Part shown: positions 1 to 5,782 of the stretch, piece after piece
Position numbering within the stretch: position 1 is the stretch's first letter
Layout: the number at the start of each line of letters is the position of its first letter
The notes under the pieces: generated by a model
Told to the model about the DNA's origin: nothing
What the model saw: only the letters and a program-made list of their open reading frames with translations
The model's database searches: none
Position numbers and translations under genes: made by a program
NCBI GenBank assembly: GCA_002293065.1
Contig: DBCN01000022.1
Location: forward strand, 1 to 6,672
Source of the DNA: Opitutia bacterium UBA957
Lineage (GTDB): Bacteria; Verrucomicrobiota; Verrucomicrobiia; Opitutales; UBA953
Length of the DNA: 6,672 nt
Reading direction: 5' to 3'

Positions 1-2814
1 TACCTCCCCGGCACCATCGGGGCGAAAGAAAAAGCCTGGTGGGCCTATCAACCCGTCAAACGCCCCGACCTCCCCGCCGGCCAGGCCCGCAACCCCATCG
101 ATCGTTTCATCGATGCGCGCCTCACCCAAGAAGGCCTGACCGCCGCCGGCGAAGCCGAGCGGGCCATCCTCATCCGCCGCGCGACGTTTGACGCCACCGG
201 CCTACCGCCTTCGCCCGAAGCGGTCACCGCCTTCGTCCAAGACCCCGACCCGCAAGCCTACGAGAAGCTCATCGACCGTCTCCTCGCTTCGCCGGCCTAT
301 GGCCAACGGATGGCCCGCGCATGGCTCGACCTCGTCCGCTACGCCGACAGCGATGGCTTCCGCATCGACGACTTCCGGCCGACCGCCTGGCGCTACCGCG
401 ATTACGTCATCAAGGCCTACAACGAGAACAAGCCTTACGACCGCTTCGTGCAGGAGCAGCTCGCCGGCGACGAGCTCTTCCCCGGCGACCCCGACGCGCT
501 CACGGCCCTCGGCTACCTCCGGCACTGGATCTACGAGTACAACAACCGCGACGTCCGCGGCCAGTGGGAAAACATCCTGAACGACATCACGGACACGACC
601 GGTGACGTGTTCCTCGGCGCGGGGATGCAGTGCGCGCGTTGCCACGACCACAAGTTCGACCCGTTGCTCCAGCGCGACTACTACGCGCTCCGGAGTTTCT
701 TCAACAATACCGTGCCCGTCGAAGATCGGATCGCGTGGACGGACCAAGCCGCCACCGACCATGCCCGCCGGCTCGCGGCGTGGGAGCAAAAGACGCAGGC
801 GATCCGCGACGAAATCGCCGCGTTGGAGAAAAACTACCGCGAGACCGCCACCAAGAAGGCCATCGAGATCTTCCCCGATGATGTGCAGGCGATGATCCTC
901 AAGCCGGCCGCCCAGCGGACGCCCTATGAGCAACAGATCGTCGCGCTCGCCTGGCGCCAGGTCGACTACGAATACGGTCGGCTCGACCGTTCGATCAAGG
1001 GAACCGACAGCGTCAAGCACGCGGACCTGAAGCGCCAGCTGACCGAACACGACCAACTCAAGCCAGCCGAGCCGCCCTTGGTCCTGGCGGTCCGTGAAAC
1101 GGGCGCCCAGGGCCTCGATGCGGTCATCCCCAAGAAGAACACCGTCGTCCCACCCGCCTTCCTTACCGTCCTCAGCGGCCAGTACCCGGCCGAGCCCGCC
1201 AAGATCACGCCCCCCGCCGACGGTACCTCCACCGGGCGCCGCTCCGCCTTGGCCCGCTGGCTGACCGACAAGTCCAACCCCTTCACCGCCCGCCTGGCGA
1301 TGAACCGGCTCTGGCAACTCAGTTTCCGCCGCGGGCTCACGCCCTACGCGAGCGACTTGGGCCGCCTCGGTGAACCGCCCTCCCACCCCGAGCTGCTCGA
1401 TTGGCTCGCCGCCGAATTCATGTCCACGGGCTGGGACCAGAAAGCCCTGCACCGGTTGATCCTCACGAGCGCCGCTTACCGTCGCTCATCGTCGCACCCG
1501 GCTCCGCAAGCCGGCCAACTCAAGGACCCGCAGAATACGTGGCTCTGGCGCTTCCAGCCGCAGCGGTTGGAAGCGGAACAAATCCGCGACGCCCTCTTCG
1601 CGGCCGGTGGCGACCTCCAGACCGACAAACGGAACGGGCCGAGCGTGGTGTACAGCGAGCCGACCCGCAGCATCTTCACGCGCATCATGCGCAACAACCG
1701 CGACCCGCTCGCCGACGTCTTCGATGCGCCGCAATGGTTCAACAGCGCCTCCTCGCGCGATGTGACCACGACGCCGATTCAATCGCTGCTGCTCCTCAAT
1801 AGTCCCTTCATGCTCAAACGCGGTGAAGCGCTCGCCGCCCGCCTGAAGAAGGAAGCCCCTGGCGATGAGGTCGCGCAGGTGCGACGGCTCTACCAGGTGC
1901 TCTTCGCGCGTTTGCCGACTGCAGCGGAAGCCGCGCAGGCGGCCAAGTTCCTCCAAGAGGTCAGGGCCCAGAAGCCCACCGCGGCCGTGAGCGCCGCCTT
2001 GGCCAATGACTTCCAGCCCGAGAAAGTCCCCTTCCGCGACGGCCAAGGCGCCCACCTCGAATCGAGCCATCGCAAGCCGTTCCTCGCCTCCGGCGCAACC
2101 GCAGTCGACCTGGCCCGTGGCTTCACGATCGAGGCCGTCATCGTGCCACGCACGGTCAGCGATACCGGCTCGGTGCGCGTCATCGCCGCCCAGGTCGGCA
2201 AGGGCAAGGCCGACGGCTACTGGCAGTTCGGCGTGACCGGACAAAAATCCCGCCGCGCCCCGCGCGTGCTCGTGCTCCAAGCCTTCGGGCCGCTGCTCGG
2301 CGATGACTTCGGTGAAGCCGTGCATTTCTCCGGCCTGCGGATCGAGATGAACAAGCCTTATTACGTCGCCGCCGCCGTGCGTTATGCCGACAAGAACGGC
2401 CCGGGGGAAGTCACGTTCTCCCTCAAGGACCTCGCCAACGACGATGAGCCGCTCCTCCACGACCGCGTGACCACCCGCCTCACGGGCGTGCGTACCGCCA
2501 CCCAAACCATTCAACTCGGCGGCAAGGGCACCGACGCCGAAAGCTCCTTCCACGGCGTGCTCGACGACCTTCGCTTCAGCGCGGGCCCGCTCAACGACCA
2601 GGCGCTGCTCTACGCGAACGAAGATCGGCGCCCCGATACCCTCGGTTTCTGGCGCTTCGAAAACAAGAGCGGCACCCTCAGCGACTCTTCCGGCAAGGGC
2701 CGCGACCTCGCCGTCGGGGCCGTCGCAACGCCCAGCGCCAAGGGTGGCGCCACGCCCCTGGCGGCGCTGTGCCACGCGCTGCTCAACTCCTCCGAATTCC
2801 TCTACGTCGAATGA
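1..2814 (+). CDS. PSCyt2/PSD1 (DUF1549-DUF1553) protein with inserted LamG-like domain, 5'-partial
   Basis: The reading frame is open from base 1 to the TGA at 2812-2814 (937 residues visible), so the start lies upstream; the first internal ATG (310) is not the true start because family similarity begins before it. Residues 1-30 resemble the linker that follows the N-terminal PSCyt1 cytochrome-like domain (AWWAYQPVKRP). DUF1549 runs from about residue 31 (NPIDRFIDARL, TGLPPSPE, WLDLVRYADSDGF) to about 240 and includes CARCHDHKFDP, a CxxCH motif at residues 211-215. A helical, charged linker follows (about 260-400). DUF1553 starts near residue 413 (RRSALARWLTDKSNPFTARL) and includes TTPIQSLLLLNSPFML (589-604). 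A LamG-like beta-rich segment (about 670-910) separates this from the DUF1553 C-terminal signature ALCHALLNSSEFLYV. Family knowledge: large exported proteins of Planctomycetota and Verrucomicrobiota, usually paired with DUF1501 as here; a redox role is suspected but unproven. Haem binding by this CxxCH is also unproven. Confidence 0.93.
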   Translation, partial: YLPGTIGAKEKAWWAYQPVKRPDLPAGQARNPIDRFIDARLTQEGLTAAGEAERAILIRRATFDATGLPPSPEAVTAFVQDPDPQAYEKLIDRLLASPAYGQRMARAWLDLVRYADSDGFRIDDFRPTAWRYRDYVIKAYNENKPYDRFVQEQLAGDELFPGDPDALTALGYLRHWIYEYNNRDVRGQWENILNDITDTTGDVFLGAGMQCARCHDHKFDPLLQRDYYALRSFFNNTVPVEDRIAWTDQAATDHARRLAAWEQKTQAIRDEIAALEKNYRETATKKAIEIFPDDVQAMILKPAAQRTPYEQQIVALAWRQVDYEYGRLDRSIKGTDSVKHADLKRQLTEHDQLKPAEPPLVLAVRETGAQGLDAVIPKKNTVVPPAFLTVLSGQYPAEPAKITPPADGTSTGRRSALARWLTDKSNPFTARLAMNRLWQLSFRRGLTPYASDLGRLGEPPSHPELLDWLAAEFMSTGWDQKALHRLILTSAAYRRSSSHPAPQAGQLKDPQNTWLWRFQPQRLEAEQIRDALFAAGGDLQTDKRNGPSVVYSEPTRSIFTRIMRNNRDPLADVFDAPQWFNSASSRDVTTTPIQSLLLLNSPFMLKRGEALAARLKKEAPGDEVAQVRRLYQVLFARLPTAAEAAQAAKFLQEVRAQKPTAAVSAALANDFQPEKVPFRDGQGAHLESSHRKPFLASGATAVDLARGFTIEAVIVPRTVSDTGSVRVIAAQVGKGKADGYWQFGVTGQKSRRAPRVLVLQAFGPLLGDDFGEAVHFSGLRIEMNKPYYVAAAVRYADKNGPGEVTFSLKDLANDDEPLLHDRVTTRLTGVRTATQTIQLGGKGTDAESSFHGVLDDLRFSAGPLNDQALLYANEDRRPDTLGFWRFENKSGTLSDSSGKGRDLAVGAVATPSAKGGATPLAALCHALLNSSEFLYVE
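2811..2814 (+). promoter_or_regulatory. ATGA stop/start overlap (translational coupling)
   Basis: The stop codon TGA (2812-2814) of the PSCyt2/PSD1 gene is shared with the start ATG (2811-2813) of the DUF1501 gene. The 20 bases before the ATG (ending CTCTACGTCGA) contain no AGGAGG-like ribosome binding site. Initiation of the second gene therefore probably depends on ribosomes terminating on the first. The overlap is seen directly; coupling is inferred from the well-known behaviour of ATGA junctions. Confidence 0.75.
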
Positions 2815-4241
2815 ACGACCCACGCTGCCATCGGATTGAATCAAGCACGTCGCGACGCGACTTCCTCTTCAGCGCCGGCCTTGGCCTCGGCGCCATGGCC
2901 TTCAGCGACCTCCTCGCCAAGGAGATCGTCGTGCCCGCCGCTGGCACGCCGCTGCAGCCCGGCGTCGGCCAGATCAAGCCCCGCGCGAAGAGCGTCATCT
3001 TCCTCTTCATGGAGGGCGGTCCTTCGCAGATGGACCTCTACGACCCGAAGCCGCTGCTGAACAAACTCGCGGGGCAACGCCTGCCGGAAAGCTTCGGCTC
3101 GGTCATCACCGCCATGGGCGAGTCCAAGTCGCCGCTCCTCGCCTCCCAACGTGCATGGAAGCAGCATGGCCAATCGGGCCAATGGTTCTCCGACTGGATT
3201 CCGCATATCGCCTCGTGCGCCGACGACCTCGCCGTCATTCGCTCCTGCAAGGCCGACGGCATCAATCACTCCGCCGGCGTGTGCCAGATGAACACCGGCT
3301 CGATCCTCGCGGGTAAGCCTTCGCTGGGGTCGTGGATCAATTACGGGATCGGCTCCGAGAACCGCAACCTGCCGGCGTTCATCGTCATGCAGGACAACCA
3401 GAGCAGCGTCATCAACGGCCCACGCAACTGGGGCGCCGGCTTCATGCCTGCAGGCTACCAAGGCGTCCGCCTCACCGGCGGCTCCGAACCCATTCCCAAC
3501 CTCAACACCCCGGAAGCCGTCAGCGCCGACCTGCAGAAATCGAAGCTCCAGTTGATCAACAGCGTCAACCGAGACTTCGCCGCCCGCTACCCAGACCGCT
3601 CCGAACTCGGCGCCCGCCTCGCGGGCTATGAGATGGCCGCGCGGATGCAGGCCGAGGCCCCTGGCGTCGTCGACCTCACCGGCGAGACGGAGGCCACCCG
3701 CAAACTCTACGGGCTCGACGATAAGACCACCGAAGGCATGGGGCGCCTCTGCCTCCTCTCCCGCCGCATGGTCGAACAAGGCGTGCGCTTCGTGCAGATC
3801 TACCACGGGGCCGGCTCCAAGTGGGACGCCCACTCCAAGATCGAATCCAACCACGCCGGCCTCTGCGCCTCGATGGATAAGCCGGTCGCCGGACTGCTCA
3901 AGGACCTCAAAGCCCGCGGGTTGCTCGAGGACACCCTTGTCGTCTGGGGCGGCGAATTCGGCCGCACCCCGATGTCCGAGAAGGGCGACGGTCGCGACCA
4001 TAACCCGACGGGCTTCACCATGTGGATGGCGGGCGGCGGGGTCCAAGGCGGCCAGACCATCGGCAGCACCGATGACCTCGGCCTGCGCGCCGTCGATACC
4101 CCGCTGCATGTCCATGACCTCCACGCGACCATCCTTTGGCTGCTCGGCATCGACAACATGGGCCTGACCTACCGCTACAAAGGTCGCCCCGAACGTCCGA
4201 CGCAAAACGAGGGCGAGCCGTACAAGAAGATCGTCGGGTAA
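2811..4241 (+). CDS. DUF1501 family protein with Tat signal
   Basis: This 476-residue protein is of usual length for DUF1501, a family placed in the alkaline phosphatase/sulfatase-like superfamily. The ATG at 2811 is chosen because it overlaps the upstream stop as ATGA and puts a twin-arginine signal (SRRDFLFSAGLGLGAMAF, R15-R16) near the N terminus. An in-frame ATG at 2769 would add 14 residues that are only an out-of-frame reading of the upstream gene. Family motifs in order are FLFMEGGPSQMDLYDPKP (about 64-81), HSAGVCQMNTGS, KWDAHSKIESNH (D339, H341), WGGEFGRTP (about 379-387) and GRDHNPTGFTMWMAGGG (D396, H397). The Asp/His residues are candidate metal ligands by analogy with the superfamily; this is inference. 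The Tat signal implies export in folded form, probably with a cofactor or metal. The overlap with the PSCyt gene indicates one transcript with coupled translation. The substrate is unknown; these proteins are often annotated only as 'DUF1501' or loosely as sulfatase-like. Confidence 0.95.
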   Translation: MNDPRCHRIESSTSRRDFLFSAGLGLGAMAFSDLLAKEIVVPAAGTPLQPGVGQIKPRAKSVIFLFMEGGPSQMDLYDPKPLLNKLAGQRLPESFGSVITAMGESKSPLLASQRAWKQHGQSGQWFSDWIPHIASCADDLAVIRSCKADGINHSAGVCQMNTGSILAGKPSLGSWINYGIGSENRNLPAFIVMQDNQSSVINGPRNWGAGFMPAGYQGVRLTGGSEPIPNLNTPEAVSADLQKSKLQLINSVNRDFAARYPDRSELGARLAGYEMAARMQAEAPGVVDLTGETEATRKLYGLDDKTTEGMGRLCLLSRRMVEQGVRFVQIYHGAGSKWDAHSKIESNHAGLCASMDKPVAGLLKDLKARGLLEDTLVVWGGEFGRTPMSEKGDGRDHNPTGFTMWMAGGGVQGGQTIGSTDDLGLRAVDTPLHVHDLHATILWLLGIDNMGLTYRYKGRPERPTQNEGEPYKKIVG

Positions 4242-4251
4242 GCGGCCGCGA

Positions 4252-4283
4252 GGGGACAAGTCGGCAAGGTGACAGGGGGACAA
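4252..4283 (+). repeat. Short degenerate direct repeat, GGGGACAA type
   Basis: GGGGACAA occurs at 4252-4259 and again at 4276-4283. The bases between hold diverged versions (TCGGCAAG, then GTGACAG), so the segment reads like about four 7-9-base units of a GxCAAG theme. It begins 10 bases after the DUF1501 stop codon. The exact repeat is seen directly; reading the middle as diverged units is interpretation. Confidence 0.45.
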
Positions 4284-4290
4284 ACGAGTT

Positions 4291-4318
4291 GGGCGGCGGC
4301 CACCGCCCTCCCCTTTTT
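4291..4318 (+). terminator. Possible weak intrinsic terminator after the DUF1501 gene
   Basis: A perfect 6-bp stem, GGGCGG (4291-4296) with CCGCCC (4303-4308), closes a 6-base loop and is followed by TCCCC and then five T residues (4314-4318). This resembles a rho-independent terminator for the PSCyt/DUF1501 operon. The stem is short and the T tract is separated from it by five bases, so function is uncertain. Confidence 0.35.
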
Positions 4319-4356
4319 CGCTTTGGCACTCCACCCACGGCCACCATAGTCGCGGC

Positions 4357-5514
4357 ATGCCTTCCACCGCCCGTCGTCTGTCTGGCTTCACCGAATCGGT
4401 CATCCGTGGGATGACGCGTTTGGCCAACCAACACGGGGCGATCAACCTCTCCCAGGGCTTCCCGGACTTCGACCCGCCGGAGGCTTTGCTGGCGGCCCTG
4501 GAACGCGCCACGCGCGGCCCTTTCCACCAATACGCGGTGACGTGGGGCGCCCCGCGCTTCCGGCAGGCGCTGGCGGCGAAGGTCAACCGTTTCTCCGGCC
4601 TGCAGCTGGACCCCGACCAACACTTCGTGGTCACCTGCGGCAGCACCGAAGCGATGATGTGCGCGATGATGACGGCGTGCGACCCCGGCGATAAGGTCAT
4701 CGTCTTCTCGCCGTTCTACGAGAACTACGCCGCCGACGCCATCCTCTCGGGTGCGCAGCCGATCTATGTGCCGCTGCGGGCGCCGCACTTCGGTTTCGAC
4801 CCCGACGAGCTCGCGAAGGCTTTCGAACAGAAGCCCAAGGCCATCATCGTCTGCAACCCCTCCAACCCAACGGGCAAGGTCTTCACCCGGGCGGAGTTGC
4901 TCGAGATCCTGCGCCTCGCCGAAAAGCACGACGCCTACGTGATCACCGACGAGCCCTACGAGCACATCGTCTACGCCCCGCATCAGCACGTGCATTTCGC
5001 CGCCCTGCCCGGGGCCTTCGAGCGGACGATCACGTGCAATTCGCTGTCCAAGACCTACTCCATCACCGGCTGGCGCCTCGGCTACGTGCAGGCGGCCCCG
5101 CACATCATCGCCCAAGCCCGCAAGGTGCACGACTTCCTCACCGTCGGCGCCGCCGCCCCGCTGCAGGAAGCGGCCGTGGCCGGACTGGAATTGCCCGACA
5201 GCTACTACCACGGGATGGCGGCGGACTACGCGCAGAAGCGGACGCTCTTCATGGACATCCTCCGCCGAACGGGCCTGTCCTTCACCGAACCGCAAGGCGC
5301 CTACTACGCGATGCTCGACATCTCGCCACTCGGCTTCGCGACCGATACCGCCGCCGCCGAATGGCTCATCAAGGAAGTCGGCGTCGCCGGCGTCCCGGGC
5401 TCCAGCTTCTTCCGCGAACCCGAACAGCGCTACATCCGCTTCCACTTCGCGAAGAAGGAAGCCACCCTCCGCGCCGCCGGCGAGAAGTTCGCCCAAGGTC
5501 TGCGCAAGCGGTAA
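4357..5514 (+). CDS. PLP-dependent class I/II aminotransferase (kynurenine/methionine aminotransferase-like)
   Basis: This complete 385-residue protein is a fold-type I aminotransferase that would transfer an amino group between an amino acid and a 2-oxo acid in the cytoplasm. Visible motifs are INLSQGFPDFD (29-39), the PLP-phosphate region CGSTEAM (94-100), ring-stacking Y121 in SPFYENY, NPSNPTGKV (N167, N170), ITDEPYEH with PLP-nitrogen D198 and Y201, SLSKTYSITGWRLGY with Schiff-base lysine K232 and R240, and substrate-carboxylate R361 in YIRFHFAKK. The INLSQGFPDFD opening and ending FAKKEATLRAAGEK recall the YbdL/kynurenine-oxoglutarate aminotransferase group, which often accepts methionine, kynurenine and aromatic amino acids. 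Exact specificity cannot be read from sequence, so no symbol is given. The ATG at 4357 starts the protein at the usual distance before the SQGFPDF motif, although no Shine-Dalgarno precedes it. It lies 115 bases after the DUF1501 gene and has no obvious functional link to its neighbours. Confidence 0.95.
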   Translation: MPSTARRLSGFTESVIRGMTRLANQHGAINLSQGFPDFDPPEALLAALERATRGPFHQYAVTWGAPRFRQALAAKVNRFSGLQLDPDQHFVVTCGSTEAMMCAMMTACDPGDKVIVFSPFYENYAADAILSGAQPIYVPLRAPHFGFDPDELAKAFEQKPKAIIVCNPSNPTGKVFTRAELLEILRLAEKHDAYVITDEPYEHIVYAPHQHVHFAALPGAFERTITCNSLSKTYSITGWRLGYVQAAPHIIAQARKVHDFLTVGAAAPLQEAAVAGLELPDSYYHGMAADYAQKRTLFMDILRRTGLSFTEPQGAYYAMLDISPLGFATDTAAAEWLIKEVGVAGVPGSSFFREPEQRYIRFHFAKKEATLRAAGEKFAQGLRKR

Positions 5515-5545
5515 GCGGGGGAGCTCGGCGCACCGCGACCAGAAA

Positions 5546-5569
5546 CACCACGGGGTTCCCCCTTCGGTG
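5546..5569 (+). terminator. Possible hairpin after the aminotransferase gene
   Basis: CACC (5546-5549) can pair with GGTG (5566-5569), and GGGG (5552-5555) with CCCC (5559-5562), around a small internal loop and a 3-base terminal loop. The hairpin lies about 30 bases after the aminotransferase stop and may act in termination or mRNA 3'-end protection. It has no following T tract (CTTATTCC), so a classical intrinsic terminator is unlikely. Confidence 0.25.
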
Positions 5570-5728
5570 CTTATTCCGGTCCCCGGTCCCCCTTTTCAGT
5601 TCTCAACGTTTGCGCCTTTGCACAGGCCGCAGGCCGATCGGCACCGCTGCACCCATTCGCCACAGGGAAACAAAGACGCTGTCCTAATCGACTCTCGCTT
5701 TCCCGACCGCCAGCCGCTGGGCACCATG

Positions 5729-5773
5729 CCCCCATCTTCCCTTGCCCCCGCGCCCCCTTATCCCCTATTCCCC
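5729..5773 (-). promoter_or_regulatory. Six-run G-quadruplex motif (minus strand) in the GH5 leader
   Basis: The + strand has six C-runs of 3-5 bases at 5729-5733, 5739-5741, 5745-5749, 5753-5757, 5762-5765 and 5770-5773, separated by loops of 5, 3, 3, 4 and 4 bases. The minus strand therefore matches the G3+N1-7 quadruplex pattern more than once over. The tract ends 9 bases before the ATG at 5783, where a ribosome binding site would normally sit, and lies on the DNA template strand for GH5 transcription. The pattern is seen directly; any regulatory effect is inferred. Confidence 0.5.
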
Positions 5774-5782
5774 AAACGTTCG

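Larger units (their letters stand above)
4242..4356. other. Intergenic region between DUF1501 and aminotransferase genes
   Basis: These 115 bases contain no plausible gene. The left part is a purine-rich degenerate repeat and the middle holds a short GC hairpin followed by pyrimidines (both listed separately). The right part, up to the ATG at 4357, shows neither a clear -35/-10 pair nor a Shine-Dalgarno sequence. Whether the aminotransferase has its own promoter here cannot be decided from sequence alone. Confidence 0.6.
5515..5782. other. Intergenic region between aminotransferase and GH5 genes
   Basis: These 268 bases contain no convincing gene, tRNA or mobile element. From left to right they hold an imperfect hairpin (5546-5569), a tandem GGTCCCC pair (5578-5584 and 5585-5591), an unremarkable middle stretch (about 5593-5720), and a C-rich leader (5729-5773) just before the GH5 start. 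I could not find a persuasive sigma-70 promoter. The frame of the GH5 gene stays open upstream through at least 5651, so its start is not bounded by a nearby stop codon. Confidence 0.6.

Noticed and set aside
310..312. ATG at 310 as the start of the first gene
   Set aside because: DUF1549 similarity (NPIDRFIDARL, TGLPPSPE) begins well upstream in the same open frame, which reaches base 1.
2769..2771. Upstream in-frame ATG for the DUF1501 gene
   Set aside because: It would add 14 residues lying entirely within the upstream coding sequence and push the twin-arginine motif to residue 29; the ATGA junction start is more natural.
1486..2844. 452-codon open frame on the minus strand (and a similar one at 202-1452)
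   Set aside because: Both are antisense to the PSCyt2/PSD1 gene, whose sense frame has continuous family similarity.
2841..4700. 619-codon open frame on the minus strand
   Set aside because: It lies opposite the DUF1501 gene and the start of the aminotransferase, both with clear family motifs. Its translation is low-complexity, rich in Ala/Gly/Val/Glu, as expected of the antisense of GC-rich genes.
4015..5496. 493-codon open frame on the minus strand
   Set aside because: It is antisense to the aminotransferase gene and shows no recognisable motif; its composition mirrors the codon bias of the sense gene.
5624..5636. AGGCCG direct repeat (5624-5629 and 5631-5636)
   Set aside because: Six-base repeats are expected by chance in DNA of this composition.
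5683..5688. CCTAAT as a -10 box for the GH5 gene
   Set aside because: No matching -35 element lies at suitable spacing, so a promoter call would be guesswork.
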